A stretch of 64,000 nt of DNA from CAWCTB01 sp963798275 (lineage in GTDB: Bacteria > Acidobacteriota > Terriglobia > Terriglobales > Acidobacteriaceae), in NCBI GenBank assembly GCA_963798275.1, contig CAWCTB010000015.1, forward strand, positions 186,001-250,000, read 5' to 3'. Shown piece by piece: positions 11,320 through 20,615 of this stretch (the first letter of the stretch is position 1; each line of letters opens with the position of its first letter). The translations under genes were made by a program, and so were the position numbers. Under the pieces are notes generated by a model. That model saw only the letters and a program-made list of their open reading frames with translations. It was not told where the DNA came from and did not search any database.

Positions 11320-12756
11320 TCAGTGCGCGTGGGTTATGAAGGTCGCGACAAAGTCAGAGAAGCTACTGCCTTTTCCCGATGTCGTCGGGTCAAAAACGTT
11401 CTGCTGGAACTGAACGTCCGTCAGTTGCTCCCACTGATTCTGCCCTTGGGTCGGATCTTTGAGGAAGTCCGCGTTGGCAGCACTGACGTTGTCCGACGTG
11501 TAGTACGAACTCTTGATCAGAATGGTAGGCGTTTCCTCCGACGGGCAGGCCACCGCGTTTCCCATCTGATCGATGCACGATACCCGGTAGACGACGCAGT
11601 TCCCACCCGTCTCGAGATAGGTGACGCACTGTTCATTGGCGAACGACGTGCCTCGCAGGCGAGTGTTATAGAAGGTGGCCTTATCGATCGGCATGGCATC
11701 GACCACCATGCGAATCTGGTCGACGTTCACGAATCCAACCGGGTAGGTAACGCCGTAGACGTAGCCGCCATAGGTGAAGGTGGTTTGGGTTCCGCCGTTC
11801 TGGATCACCTGGGTTACGGTCGTATCGGTGTGCGGCGTGAACTCCCAGGCCATGATGTCCTGTGCCTGACCCTTGGCATTCTGGGAAGCTGTGAATCCGA
11901 CCCATCCTTTACCGTTATCCAGACTCAGTCCGCCACTGCCGGCCATGTCATAAGGAACGTTGATCTGGGGAATAGCAGTGCTGACGGGTGTGTGCGTGCC
12001 GTTGATGAACTGGGGATCGATCCATACCCGCAGAGAGCCAGCCGTGTTCCCCTGGGGCGGATCGTATTCAATCACGACTTCGTGTATCGGCCCATTCTGG
12101 CAGGTGGCGCTCATGCCGCACAGCATGCCTAGACGCGGAATTGTGGTGTTGATCGCCTGCTGGCTCTGGCCCAGCAGACAACTGGTGACGTGGGTATTTT
12201 GCCCGATGGTGAACTGCCCGGGCAGATGCACCGGGCCATTGGTCAGGGTACCGCAGCTCTGAACGGCAACATGATTGGCGTTCGGGTCCCAGGAATCCTG
12301 CGTGGTATCGAACTCAACCGCAAGGCTGTTCGGAATACCGGCGTAGCCCATTCCGCCGGAAGCGACCCCGAGGGCCGTCACACCCGCACCCGTCGCGCCA
12401 TAAGAGGAGTCGGTAGAGGACGAGTTCTGGACCACAAAGGCGAGGCCATCACCAGGCGTACAACAAATCGAAGGCCCATGGATCTGGAACTTGAAGTAAG
12501 TCGTGAAGCCGGTTGAAAGCGGTTGCTTAATCTGGAACCAAGTGGTTGTCGCTTCGGGAGTGTTTACGGTTCTTGCGCCGTCGGTCAGTCGCAAGACTTG
12601 CTGGCTCGCCCAAGTGGCCTGGTGACCGCTGCCGTTCAACTGAAGACCTGCCAGGGACGAGAACGTCGGAAACCTGATCTCCTGAGCGAATGCGGATGTG
12701 CCGACGAGCGCACTTGCGAAACAAACGGCTAGAAGCATCTTGCTGCGAAAATACAT
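11320..12756 (-). CDS. secreted L-type (legume-lectin-like) lectin domain protein
   Basis: This is a 478-residue intact frame. A Sec signal peptide (residues 1-24, ending AFAQ) precedes a beta-rich domain with legume-lectin hallmarks: GDGLAFVVQ near residue 102, SLAVEFDT near 143, then DPNANHVAVQ (Asn/His/Val-Ala metal-site segment), HEVVIEYDP, and GWVGFTAS, the order seen in L-type lectins. Several Cys pairs suggest disulfides and an extracytoplasmic location. The C-terminal 150 residues (from about 330) form a separate unassigned region. The ATG has GGAG upstream. Carbohydrate or glycan binding is the family role; the ligand is unknown. It may aid adhesion or polysaccharide capture (inference). 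Confidence 0.75.
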   Translation of the reverse strand: MYFRSKMLLAVCFASALVGTSAFAQEIRFPTFSSLAGLQLNGSGHQATWASQQVLRLTDGARTVNTPEATTTWFQIKQPLSTGFTTYFKFQIHGPSICCTPGDGLAFVVQNSSSTDSSYGATGAGVTALGVASGGMGYAGIPNSLAVEFDTTQDSWDPNANHVAVQSCGTLTNGPVHLPGQFTIGQNTHVTSCLLGQSQQAINTTIPRLGMLCGMSATCQNGPIHEVVIEYDPPQGNTAGSLRVWIDPQFINGTHTPVSTAIPQINVPYDMAGSGGLSLDNGKGWVGFTASQNAKGQAQDIMAWEFTPHTDTTVTQVIQNGGTQTTFTYGGYVYGVTYPVGFVNVDQIRMVVDAMPIDKATFYNTRLRGTSFANEQCVTYLETGGNCVVYRVSCIDQMGNAVACPSEETPTILIKSSYYTSDNVSAANADFLKDPTQGQNQWEQLTDVQFQQNVFDPTTSGKGSSFSDFVATFITHAH

Positions 12757-13166
12757 GTTCTCCGCTTCTTTCTAGCGTCCAAACCGGACGCAGGGGGTTT
12801 ACGCCTCGATAGCGCGAGACGCGTCTGCTCGGGGGAGGAACGTGATGAAGACTGGCGGCCCATTTACTTCGAGCGTGCGCGCCATTGTCGGTTTCATCAC
12901 GGCTGAAAGTCAAGCAAAACACACACGGTTACCCGCAGGTGGAGTGCGTCGCCCCGGCGGGGAATCACCAAAGTGCTTAAGGAGTCGGCCCATGGGTGTC
13001 GGTAGAACTCCGACACGGGTGCGTCGGCTGAAACCGAATGTTGGTGAGCAGGCCCCATGTCACAGATCATTGTGCTTTGCCTTCTTTTTCCCGTCCGGCG
13101 AGCTTATGATCTGCGATGGGCGAGGTTTGCACGCTTCGCCTTCCATCAAAATATTGGGAGTATCGC
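12757..13166. other. intergenic region with a possible structured RNA
   Basis: There is no convincing gene here. The stretch 12930-13050 is rich in complementary segments, most clearly GTGTCGG-TAGAACT-CCGACAC (12996-13016) and GTCGGC... pairs, with the repeated GGCTGAAA seen at 12902 and 13028. That is unusual for plain promoter DNA and could be a structured leader on either strand. I do not recognise a known riboswitch class. Confidence 0.3.
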
Positions 13167-13874
13167 ATGACTCATCGTCGTTGTCCGCATCGACTCGTGG
13201 CTTTGGCTGGGGTCGTGGCCGCCTGCCTCGTGCTCGCGTTGACGGTTGCCGCGCAAACTCCAGGTGCAGCCGCACCGGCGAGCCCTTCTGTCGAGTGTAA
13301 GGCAGTATTGGACAAGATTGTCCTTTCGAAGAAAGCCAAGGTCGGGGATCCAGTCTCGGCCCACGTCACCGACACCGTGAAGTTAAAATCCGGTACGGAA
13401 ATACCCAAAGGCTCACACTTGCTCGGCAAGGTAACCGAGGTCAAAGCCAAGGCCGATTCTGAGGGACCGGCGAAGGTTGGCTTGCTGTTCGATAAGGCAA
13501 AGCTGAAGGACGGGACCGAAGTATCGATTGCGCTGGCCTTGGTGAGCGTGGCCCCGCGCTGGGAGCCCAGCGGGGTTGATCAGGTGGCGGCCGATAATAA
13601 GATGTCGGGCGCGCAACGCACCGAAGCCATGAGCGGAAACAGTGCCCAGGCATCAGCTCCAGACGGCGCCACGGGGAGCCTGGCCAACGCCGGTCTTGGC
13701 ATCCGCGCCGGCCGTCAGAGCCACGATGACGCTGCCATGCAGCCCGGGGTTTCCTATCTGGAAGGCATATCGATAGCAAGCTATTCCAGCGCCGAGCCGG
13801 GAACAGTTCTCGTCGCCCCCAAGGGTAGCTTCTACGTGGACTCGGGATCTCGTCTGCTGTTGATCGAGCCATAA
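13167..13874 (+). CDS. exported protein of unknown function, Lys/Val-rich N-terminal domain
   Basis: This is a 235-residue protein with a signal peptide (hydrophobic core about residues 9-28, cleavage near VAAQ) and a Pro/Ala linker. A small domain of about 90 residues reads CKAVLDKIVLSKKAKVGDPV and continues with KSGTEIPKGSHLLGKVTEV. A similar layout (GTTLVIKM...AGQPFTG...PAGAGVSGSV) occurs in the lipoprotein at 62682, so both may share a conserved envelope domain. The C-terminal half is Ala/Gly/Ser-rich. ATG at 13167 is preceded by GGGAG. Function unknown. Confidence 0.65.
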   Translation: MTHRRCPHRLVALAGVVAACLVLALTVAAQTPGAAAPASPSVECKAVLDKIVLSKKAKVGDPVSAHVTDTVKLKSGTEIPKGSHLLGKVTEVKAKADSEGPAKVGLLFDKAKLKDGTEVSIALALVSVAPRWEPSGVDQVAADNKMSGAQRTEAMSGNSAQASAPDGATGSLANAGLGIRAGRQSHDDAAMQPGVSYLEGISIASYSSAEPGTVLVAPKGSFYVDSGSRLLLIEP

Positions 13875-14147
13875 GTCAAGGCGATAGCTCCGGGTGGATT
13901 GCCCAGGGAAACACATCCCTTTCGGGGAAGTCACTTTCTGGCAAGCGGTATTGAGGGGGGAGTGGCCGCGCCACGTGCCGTTTGCCACCAAGCACGACGA
14001 ATGACTCCTGGGGACGGGCAAAAGCGTGTATACTGAAGGTGCGTATGTTTGACGGCTCGTCCGCAGCCATCCCTCCTATCGAGCGATTCCTGTCCGGCAC
14101 CTTCCGATCCACCAGCGCAAGATCAACATCAAGGAAATAGAACATCA

Positions 14148-14348
14148 ATGGAACAAGGAACAGTGAAGTGGTTTAACGATGCCAAGGGCTTTGGCTTCAT
14201 CTCGCGTGAGAACGGCGAAGACGTCTTCGTGCATTTCTCCGCTATCCAGGCCAATGGCTTCCGCTCGTTGCAGGAAGGCCAGGCGGTTAGTTTTGAAGTG
14301 AAGCGCGGCGCCAAAGGTTGGCAGGCCGAGAACGTCCAGCTTCTGTAA
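14148..14348 (+). CDS. csp: cold-shock domain protein (CspA family)
   Basis: This 66-residue single cold-shock domain starts MEQGTVKWFNDAKGFGFI. RNP1 (KGFGFI, 13-18) and RNP2 (VFVHF, 26-30) are complete, so single-stranded RNA/DNA binding and RNA chaperoning are expected. AAGGA lies 14 bases before the ATG. The RRM protein gene follows 154 bp downstream on the same strand, and the only strong terminator is after that gene, so the two RNA-binding proteins may be co-transcribed. Confidence 0.95.
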   Translation: MEQGTVKWFNDAKGFGFISRENGEDVFVHFSAIQANGFRSLQEGQAVSFEVKRGAKGWQAENVQLL

Positions 14349-14502
14349 TCGCAATGCAGACCCAGGGGAGGGTGGCGCGAGCTGCCCTCCGATTCAGCAG
14401 TATCACCCGCGAATTTGAGTCTTCGAGAGTCGTACACACCCTAACCGGGGTTTCGCAGTGGACCAGTAATCCACCGAACCCAATGCAAACTGCGAGGTCG
14501 CA

Positions 14503-14872
14503 ATGAAAAACATCTATGTAGGGAACCTGAGCTACGACGCGACGGAGGATCAGATTCGCTCGCTATTTGAGGCCCACGGCGCGGTTGATCGGGTTAGCAT
14601 TGTCACCGATCGGGACACCGGCCAGCCAAGAGGGTTTGCCTTTGTGGAGATGACCGACGACGATGCCGCTACCCGGGCTATGGAAGCCCTGAACGGCACC
14701 AACCTGGGCGGACGCAATCTCAGCATCAACGAAGCCCGTCCCAAGACCGATCGCCCGCGTGGCGGCGGTGGTGGCGGAGGTCGCGGTGGTTTTGGTCGCA
14801 GCGGCGGAGGCGGCGGCGGTGGTCGCGGCGGCCGTTCGCGGCGGCGGTGGTGGCGGCTACGGCCGCTATTAA
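14503..14872 (+). CDS. RRM RNA-binding protein with Gly-rich tail, frameshifted at the end
   Basis: This is a glycine-rich RNA-binding protein of the bacterial Rbp type. One RRM spans residues 1-80: RNP2 is IYVGNL (4-9) and RNP1 is RGFAFVEM (about 43-50). A (G)n-R-G-G tail follows. A +1 shift near 14838 turns the observed Arg/Trp-rich end back into Gly-rich sequence ending GGYGRY and TAA at 14872. This gives about 122 residues, the usual size. Such proteins are often cold-induced, which fits the cspA-like gene just upstream. A strong terminator follows. Confidence 0.9.
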
Positions 14873-14892
14873 GTCGAACCCGGATACAGATT

Positions 14893-14922
14893 GGAAAAGG
14901 CGCTCATCGGAGCGCCTTTTCC
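14893..14922 (+). terminator. intrinsic terminator after the RRM gene
   Basis: GGAAAAGGCGCT-CATCGG-AGCGCCTTTTCC forms a long perfect stem with its own T-run, 20 bp after the RRM stop. The symmetrical A/T runs let it also serve the convergent SpoIIE-type gene. Confidence 0.9.
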
Positions 14923-14923
14923 T

Positions 14924-17570
14924 CTAGCGCGACTTTCCAATAACTGCGGTCAGATCGTCACCCTGCTCGCCTGGGCTGAACTGCTGAATGGATTGCACCA
15001 GCAGCCGCAGCAATTCCGCCGCACTGGCTTTGGGATTGCGGCGCAGGGTTTCGATCAGCCGTCCCTCGCCGTATTCTTCGCCACCCGCCACCGAGGCTTC
15101 AGTCACGCCGTCCGTATACAGAACAAACAAATCCCCGGGCGCAAGCTCGACTTCAGCAACTTCGCAATCCCACTCGGGAAATAAGCCCATGACGGTGGCG
15201 GTGGCCGTGAGTTCTTCGTTCCTTCCGTTGGCGCGCAGAAGCAGCGGCGGGTTGTGTCCGCAATTCACGTAGCGCAGGAGGCGGCGCCGGTCATCGTAGC
15301 ACCCGAAAAACATGGTGGCGTAATGTTGCGGTTCGCTGTTTTCGTAGAACAGGCGGTTGACCGACCGCATCAGCCCCGGCAAGTCGTCCAGTGCCAGCGC
15401 ATACTGTCCGCGCAGGTTGGCTTGCAGGTTCGCCATTAACAGGGCAGCAGCGAAACCCTTGCCGGAGATGTCCGCCAGCGCAAATCCCACCCGTCCCGGC
15501 GCCAGCTCAAGAAAATCGTAGTAGTCTCCGCCCACGATGCGGGTCTGCACGCATTGCCCGGCGTAGTCGAGGTTCTGCAATTTGGGTGGATTCTGGGGGA
15601 ACAGTTTTTGCTGCACCTGCCGGGCCAATTCGATCTCGTGTGCCGCGCGTTTCTCCACCTCCATATGCGCGGCAATGTCTTCCGCCAGTTCGATGTGCTC
15701 CAGCGCACCGCCGGCCGAGGCGGCGATCAAGGCCAGTAGACGTTTGTCTTCCCTGGAGTACGGTTCTTCCGACATGCGTGGGCCCAGCACGAGCAGACCC
15801 AATTTCTGCCGATCGCGACCGCTAATGGGCACCAGGCATTCGGCTCCGAGACGCGCAAATTCAGCGTGCTCCGGCAGCGGCAGGACCTCCAGCGGCTCGC
15901 CGCGCTGAAACAGTTCTTCAACCAAGGGTGAATCGGCGACCGTTTCTGGCGCCTGACGGTGCAGGCCGGGGGCGCGCAGCTTCAATCCATCGTGATCGGC
16001 AAGGTAGATGAGCAGAAAGCTGGGATGCAGCGCCTTCCCCAGCTTCTCGGTGAGCAGCTCTGCCATCTGCTCGCGGGTGCGAACTTCGCGCGTCTTGGCC
16101 AACAACTCTTCCAGTAGTTGCCGGGTGTCATAGGCACTGCGGAAGAACGCCTTGTCGACCCGCTGGCTCACGCGCTGCTGAATCCAGGTGCCGGCGGAGA
16201 CCAGGGTGATGCCGAAGAGCGCCCCCACCGGTATGGCTGCTCCGGCCCGCGCGGGGTAGTGCCGGGAGAACGATTGCGCCAGCGCCAAAGTAGCGCCCGA
16301 ACCGAGCACCAGAATGAGAATCAGGAACCCGCGCTGCACCAGCAGGTAGCGCGCGCTGCGCCGCAGCAGCACGGGCACGTCGAGCACACGATGCTTCAAA
16401 ACTGCATACGCGAACGAGAGAGGCAATAAAAAGATGGCAATCACCGCTGGTGCCCAGATCCAGAACGGCATGTTATAGGGCTCGAAGTGGAAAGATGACA
16501 CTGAACGCCATCAGGGTGAGCCACGGCACCATGCCCAGCACCGTCCCCCAGACGATGACGCGGGTTTTCCGCCGGGCTTCCGCATCGGTCGACCGGAAGC
16601 TGTTCCACACCAGCGACACCAGCGCAAGTCCATAGGCGCCGAACGCGTAGATTGAGTAGGCGATGCCGACCTTCCGCCTACCGAGAAAGTCAACCAGCGG
16701 CCACAGGCTCTCGAGCGACCGGTTATATACAGCGATGGCCGCGATCGGCAGAGCAATGATGGCCATGCCAAACAACAAAACGTTCTTCAGCCAGGGCAGG
16801 CGCGCGTCGATGGGAGACTGCGCCGGAAAGGTTGCAAACAGGTAATAAAACGACGCTGCTTGAATAGCGAAGAAAGGGATCATGAAGCCGGCCATGAACG
16901 CGCGCAGCAGCGGCGGCATCAGCCCGATTTGCTGGGCGACGGGCGCGGACGCGACTAATCCGGTAAAGCAAATGGCCACCATCCACGCGTTGCGGTCGTC
17001 GATTCGCAAAAAGAGAACGGGGATCCCCACCAAAACGAAGAGTACGGGAAAGGAACTGACCAGCTGACCAGCGATGTATTGAGTCGTACTTTGGTAAAAC
17101 GAATTGGCGCGGCCCAACACCAGATCGACATCGCGGACCGCAGTGGATCCGGGCTTCTTGATGGCGAGTCGAATGTGATCTCCGGGATGGGAAAGCGTGA
17201 GCGCCACGAAGATCGGCTCCATGGAGCGCACAGCATGGCCGTTGACCGAGACGATCTTATCTCCCACGGCTATGCCGGCTTGCGCCGCCTGGCTGTCCGG
17301 TACAACGAAGGTCACGTCGACGGCAGCACCCTGGTTGTGCTGCACCCTGAGTCCCATTGTGGTCACCGGACCTTTGCGGATGTAGTACATCCACGCCACG
17401 CTGTAGGTCACGGTCGCTATCGCGAGCAGCAAAGCCAGGACCACGCGCACAACGTGCCAGGGCGAGTCGCGCCTCCATCCTGACGAAACGTGACTTCCGG
17501 CCGCCGCCGACACGGCGTCCAGACCACGATGCTCTTGGGAATCGAGATCAACGCTGACCTGAGAACTCAT
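14924..17570 (-). CDS. PDZ-membrane-GAF-SpoIIE (PP2C) serine phosphatase, frameshifted
   Basis: About 881 residues with one +1 shift near 16490. Order: a membrane helix near 42-62; an extracytoplasmic PDZ domain about 72-150 (AGIAVGDKIVSVNGHAV); a block of about seven membrane helices; a GAF-like sensor segment; a helical linker (HEIELARQVQQKLFP); and a C-terminal PP2C/SpoIIE phosphatase with metal residues in VGGDYYDF, ADISGKG, YTDGVTEA and GDDLTAV. The family dephosphorylates anti-anti-sigma or other Ser/Thr-phosphoproteins, so this is a signal receptor with phosphatase output (inference). The PDZ may sense unfolded or peptide ligands. The start has GAGGAA before the ATG. No anti-sigma partner lies nearby. 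Confidence 0.85.
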
Positions 17571-17751
17571 GGTTCCTCAACTCCAGGCTGGCGATCATGG
17601 TCGATATCAGTCATGCGCTCTCGACAGGGGAAAGTGTAGCAGCGACGACCACCGTTTGCTGTACCGCGAGCAATCGTGACCAAGGTGCTAAGGGATGCAT
17701 TCTGGAGCAAGGCCGTATCTGGTACGCTGAACCCCGCAGGCGCAAACGGCA

Positions 17752-18516
17752 TTGAGTGACCAGCCAACAGCTATCGACTTCCGCAACGTGGAGTATTCCA
17801 TTCCCTCGGGCCGGCGCCTGCTTGCCGACCTGAACCTGTCCGTTCGCAAAGGTGAGACGTTGATGTTGCTGGGCCGAAGCGGCTCCGGCAAAACCACCTG
17901 CCTGAAGATGATCAACCGGCTCATCACGCCGACGGCAGGCGATATCCAGGTCGAGGGCAGGTCGGTAAACGACTGGGACCCGATTCGACTGCGTCGCGGC
18001 ATCGGATATGCCATCCAGGATGTCGGCTTATTTCCCCATTACAGCGTTCGCGACAACGTTGCGCTGATTCCCAGGCTCGAGCACTGGGACGCAGCGAAGA
18101 TCGATGCGCGGGTGGAAGAGGTGTTAAAACTGGTTGGCCTGCCAGCGACGGAGTACGCGTCACGTTATCCTCACCAGCTCTCCGGCGGCCAACGCCAGCG
18201 GGTCGGGCTGGCGCGCGCCTTGGCGGCCGAGCCGCCGATCCTGCTGATGGATGAGCCATTCGGGGCGCTCGATCCGATCACGCGGGCCGAGATCCAGATG
18301 GAATTTCAGAATCTCCGGCAAACCTTAGGCAAGACGATCGTGTTTGTCACCCACGACGTGGGCGAAGCCCTGTTGCTGGGAGATCGAATCGGCCTCATGG
18401 AGGAAGGCCGCCTGCGAGGTGTCTACGGCAAGGCGGAGTTTCTAACGGCTACCGACGATGTGGCCAAGTCGTATGTCGATGTGTTTCGCGCGAGCCAGCA
18501 GCTCTTTCGCGCCTGA
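17752..18516 (+). CDS. ABC transporter ATPase, glycine betaine/choline type
   Basis: This 254-residue ATPase has Walker A GRSGSGKTT, Q-loop AIQDVGLFP, signature LSGGQRQR, Walker B LLMDEP and H-loop VTHD. It resembles OpuCA/ProV but has no CBS domains (those run to about 380 residues), so it is the short form. It begins at TTG 17752. The permease gene follows 30 bp later and the substrate-binding protein overlaps the permease, making a three-gene importer for osmoprotectants or a related quaternary amine. The substrate is not provable from this sequence. Confidence 0.88.
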   Translation: MSDQPTAIDFRNVEYSIPSGRRLLADLNLSVRKGETLMLLGRSGSGKTTCLKMINRLITPTAGDIQVEGRSVNDWDPIRLRRGIGYAIQDVGLFPHYSVRDNVALIPRLEHWDAAKIDARVEEVLKLVGLPATEYASRYPHQLSGGQRQRVGLARALAAEPPILLMDEPFGALDPITRAEIQMEFQNLRQTLGKTIVFVTHDVGEALLLGDRIGLMEEGRLRGVYGKAEFLTATDDVAKSYVDVFRASQQLFRA

Positions 18517-18546
18517 GACCGCCGGGAACGCAGCAGGTATCAGCGA

Positions 18547-19185
18547 GTGAATTTCATCTTCACCCACAAACACGAGGTCGCGACCCTCGCCGCCGAGCAT
18601 CTCTGGCTGGTGGGTGTCTCGATGTTGTTCGCGATCGCTGTGGGTATTCCTCTGGGCGTCCTTCTGACGCGTCGTCCCAGGTTGAAGACGCTGGTTCTGG
18701 GCAGTACGAACGTTATTCAGACCATACCGAGCCTGGCGCTCTTCGGGCTTCTGTTACCCCTGCCGTGGCTCGGGGCGCGGGCCGATCGGCTGGCAATCCT
18801 CGCGCTGGCCCTGTATGCCCTGCTGCCTATCGTGCGCAACACGTACGTGGGAATCGCCGGGATTGACGCTCCGGTGCGCGAGGCCGCGGTCGCGATGGGA
18901 CTGACCTCAGCGCAACTTCTGCGCATGGTCGAGTTACCCCTGGCCGCGCCGGTCATCCTGGCGGGCATCCGGGTCGCGACGGTCATCACCATTGGGGTGG
19001 CGACCATCGCGGCCGCCATCGGAGCCGGCGGCTTGGGCGAATTCATCTTTCGCGGCATCGCCATGGTCGACAACGGCGTGATTCTCGCTGGTGCGCTGCC
19101 GGCAGCGCTCATGGCACTCGCGGCCGACGGGCTGCTGGGCGGAGTCGAGCGCTTGCTGGTTCGACGCCAGCAGGGATCGTCGTGA
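18547..19185 (+). CDS. ABC transporter permease, glycine betaine/choline type
   Basis: This 212-residue inner-membrane permease of the OpuCB/OpuCD type has about six helices. The EAA cytoplasmic loop that docks the ATPase is seen as REAAVAMGLTSAQLLRMVELP. It starts at GTG 18547. Its stop (TGA 19183-19185) overlaps the ATG of the substrate-binding protein, which points to coupled translation. Confidence 0.88.
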   Translation: MNFIFTHKHEVATLAAEHLWLVGVSMLFAIAVGIPLGVLLTRRPRLKTLVLGSTNVIQTIPSLALFGLLLPLPWLGARADRLAILALALYALLPIVRNTYVGIAGIDAPVREAAVAMGLTSAQLLRMVELPLAAPVILAGIRVATVITIGVATIAAAIGAGGLGEFIFRGIAMVDNGVILAGALPAALMALAADGLLGGVERLLVRRQQGSS

Positions 19186-20155
19186 TGGATCGTCGCGCCT
19201 TCATCTCGGCGCTGGCGTTGTTCTCCCTCTCCTGCGCCTCGCGGCGGCACAAGGAGATCACGGTCGGCTCGAAGAACTTTACCGAGCAACTGATCCTGGG
19301 CGAGTTGCTTTCCCAATACCTGGCGAAGGCTTGCGACTGCCAGGTGGAGGACCGTTTCTACCTCGCCGGTTCCTACATTTGCCACCAGGCGCTTCTCGCC
19401 GGACGCATCGATACTTACGTGGAATACACCGGCACCGCGCTCGCAGCCGTGTTGAAGCAGAGGTATTCCGAGCGATCCCGGCGCGGTTTACGGAACGGTG
19501 AAGAAGGAGTATTCGCCAGCGCTTCAACCTGGATGTGATGCCGCCGCTGGGATTCAATAACAGCTTCGCCATGGTGATGCGCGGCGACGACGCGCATAGG
19601 CTCGGGCTCACCGCGCTGTCGCAACTTGCGTCCTATGCGCCGAAGTTGAAGCTGGGTGTCGGATACGAGTTTCTCGAGCGCCAGGACGGCTACCAAGGCT
19701 TGGTCAGTACCTACGGCCTGCACTTCGCCGAGGCCCCCAGGGTAATGGACCTGGGACTGCTGTACCGCGCTCTGCAGAACCGCTCCGTCGACATCGTGGC
19801 GGGTAGCAACACCGACGGACTGATCGCCGCGCTTGGACTGGTGGTACTCGACGACGACAGACACTATTTCCCGCCCTACGAAGCGGTTCCCATCGTGCGT
19901 CCGCAGATGCTGGAACGTTTTCCGCAAGCGCGTGCTGCCTTTCAGCGGTTAGGCGGACGCATCACCGCGGACGACATGCGCAAGATGAATTTCGCGGTTG
20001 ACGGCGAAAAGAAAGACGCTGCCATGGTTGCCCGGCAGTTTCTGTCGGAGCAAAATCTCCTTTTAGCTCGCAGCCCCTTGCCTGCACCGCTCCACCTCCG
20101 GGAGGAAAACAGCGTCACCATGCCTAAGGAATCTCTGATTAAGCCCAATCTTTGA
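19185..20155 (+). CDS. glycine betaine/choline-type substrate-binding protein, frameshifted, 3' end inside a repeat
   Basis: About 322 residues. The N-terminus has a lipoprotein-like signal (ALALFSLSCAS, Cys near residue 17). The family opening KEITVGSKNFTEQLILGE follows, then YVEYTGTAL, the conserved hinge of OpuCC-type proteins. Two +1 shifts (near 19470 and 19515) are needed to reach MPPLGFNNSFAM and the C-lobe ending RQFLSEQNLLL. The last 11 codons (MPKESLIKPNL, TGA) lie in the MITE-like repeat that begins at 20126, so the present C-terminus was probably set by its insertion. It is the periplasmic receptor for the ABC transporter encoded upstream. Confidence 0.85.
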
Positions 20156-20249
20156 AGGGGACGGCCTTTAGGCCGTCCGCAAAGGCCGCAAAATGAACGC
20201 GGCTTTAGCCGCGGAGGGACCGTCCATTGACTTAATCAGACCTTCCCTA
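20126..20249. repeat. MITE-like palindromic repeat, copy 1
   Basis: This 124-bp element is an inverted, roughly 93% identical copy of 48390-48515. Its imperfect terminal repeats read AGGAATCTCTGATTAAG at one end and, on the opposite strand, AGGGAAGGTCTGATTAAG. Inside are two hairpins, GGACGGCCTTTAGGCCGTCC and GCGGCTTTAGCCGC. It has no coding capacity. It overlaps the end of the substrate-binding protein gene and supplies its stop codon. Confidence 0.85.
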
Positions 20250-20615
20250 ATTCATCGCGCGCATCAGCGTTCACGCCGTCGTAAAATGCGCGGAGTAGCC
20301 GGACGGGGCTGGAATCTTTGTCACCACAATGTCAGGTTAAGGACAACGTCCTTGGGCGACACTTATTGCAAAGCTGCCGCTGGTTGCGGAATCCGCGAAG
20401 AAGCCGGTGAACCGGTTCAGCCGAGAGAGGCGAATGGCGATCAGGGTTCGTTAAACTCGCGTTACTCGGCCCGACACCGGATTCAGGCGGGGTTCAGCCG
20501 CTTTAGTAAAGAATTGTTGCGATGCCGCGCCCTATATGGTGCGAGGGTAAATGCCTCATTTATGGTGGTAAAGAGAGGCATGGCGCATTTCGTAAAGGAC
20601 TGCAGGTAACATCCG
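20250..20615. other. intergenic region before the RND operon
   Basis: No gene or clear site is seen in these 366 bases. The stretch 20450-20600 is lower in GC than its surroundings and probably carries the promoter of the efflux operon. Short chance ORFs here show no protein-like composition. Confidence 0.4.

Noticed and set aside
17752..20155. Methionine or phosphonate type for the ABC importer
   Set aside because: The binding protein begins KEITVGSKNFTEQ with YVEYTGTAL, the OpuC/ProX-type pattern, not that of the other families.
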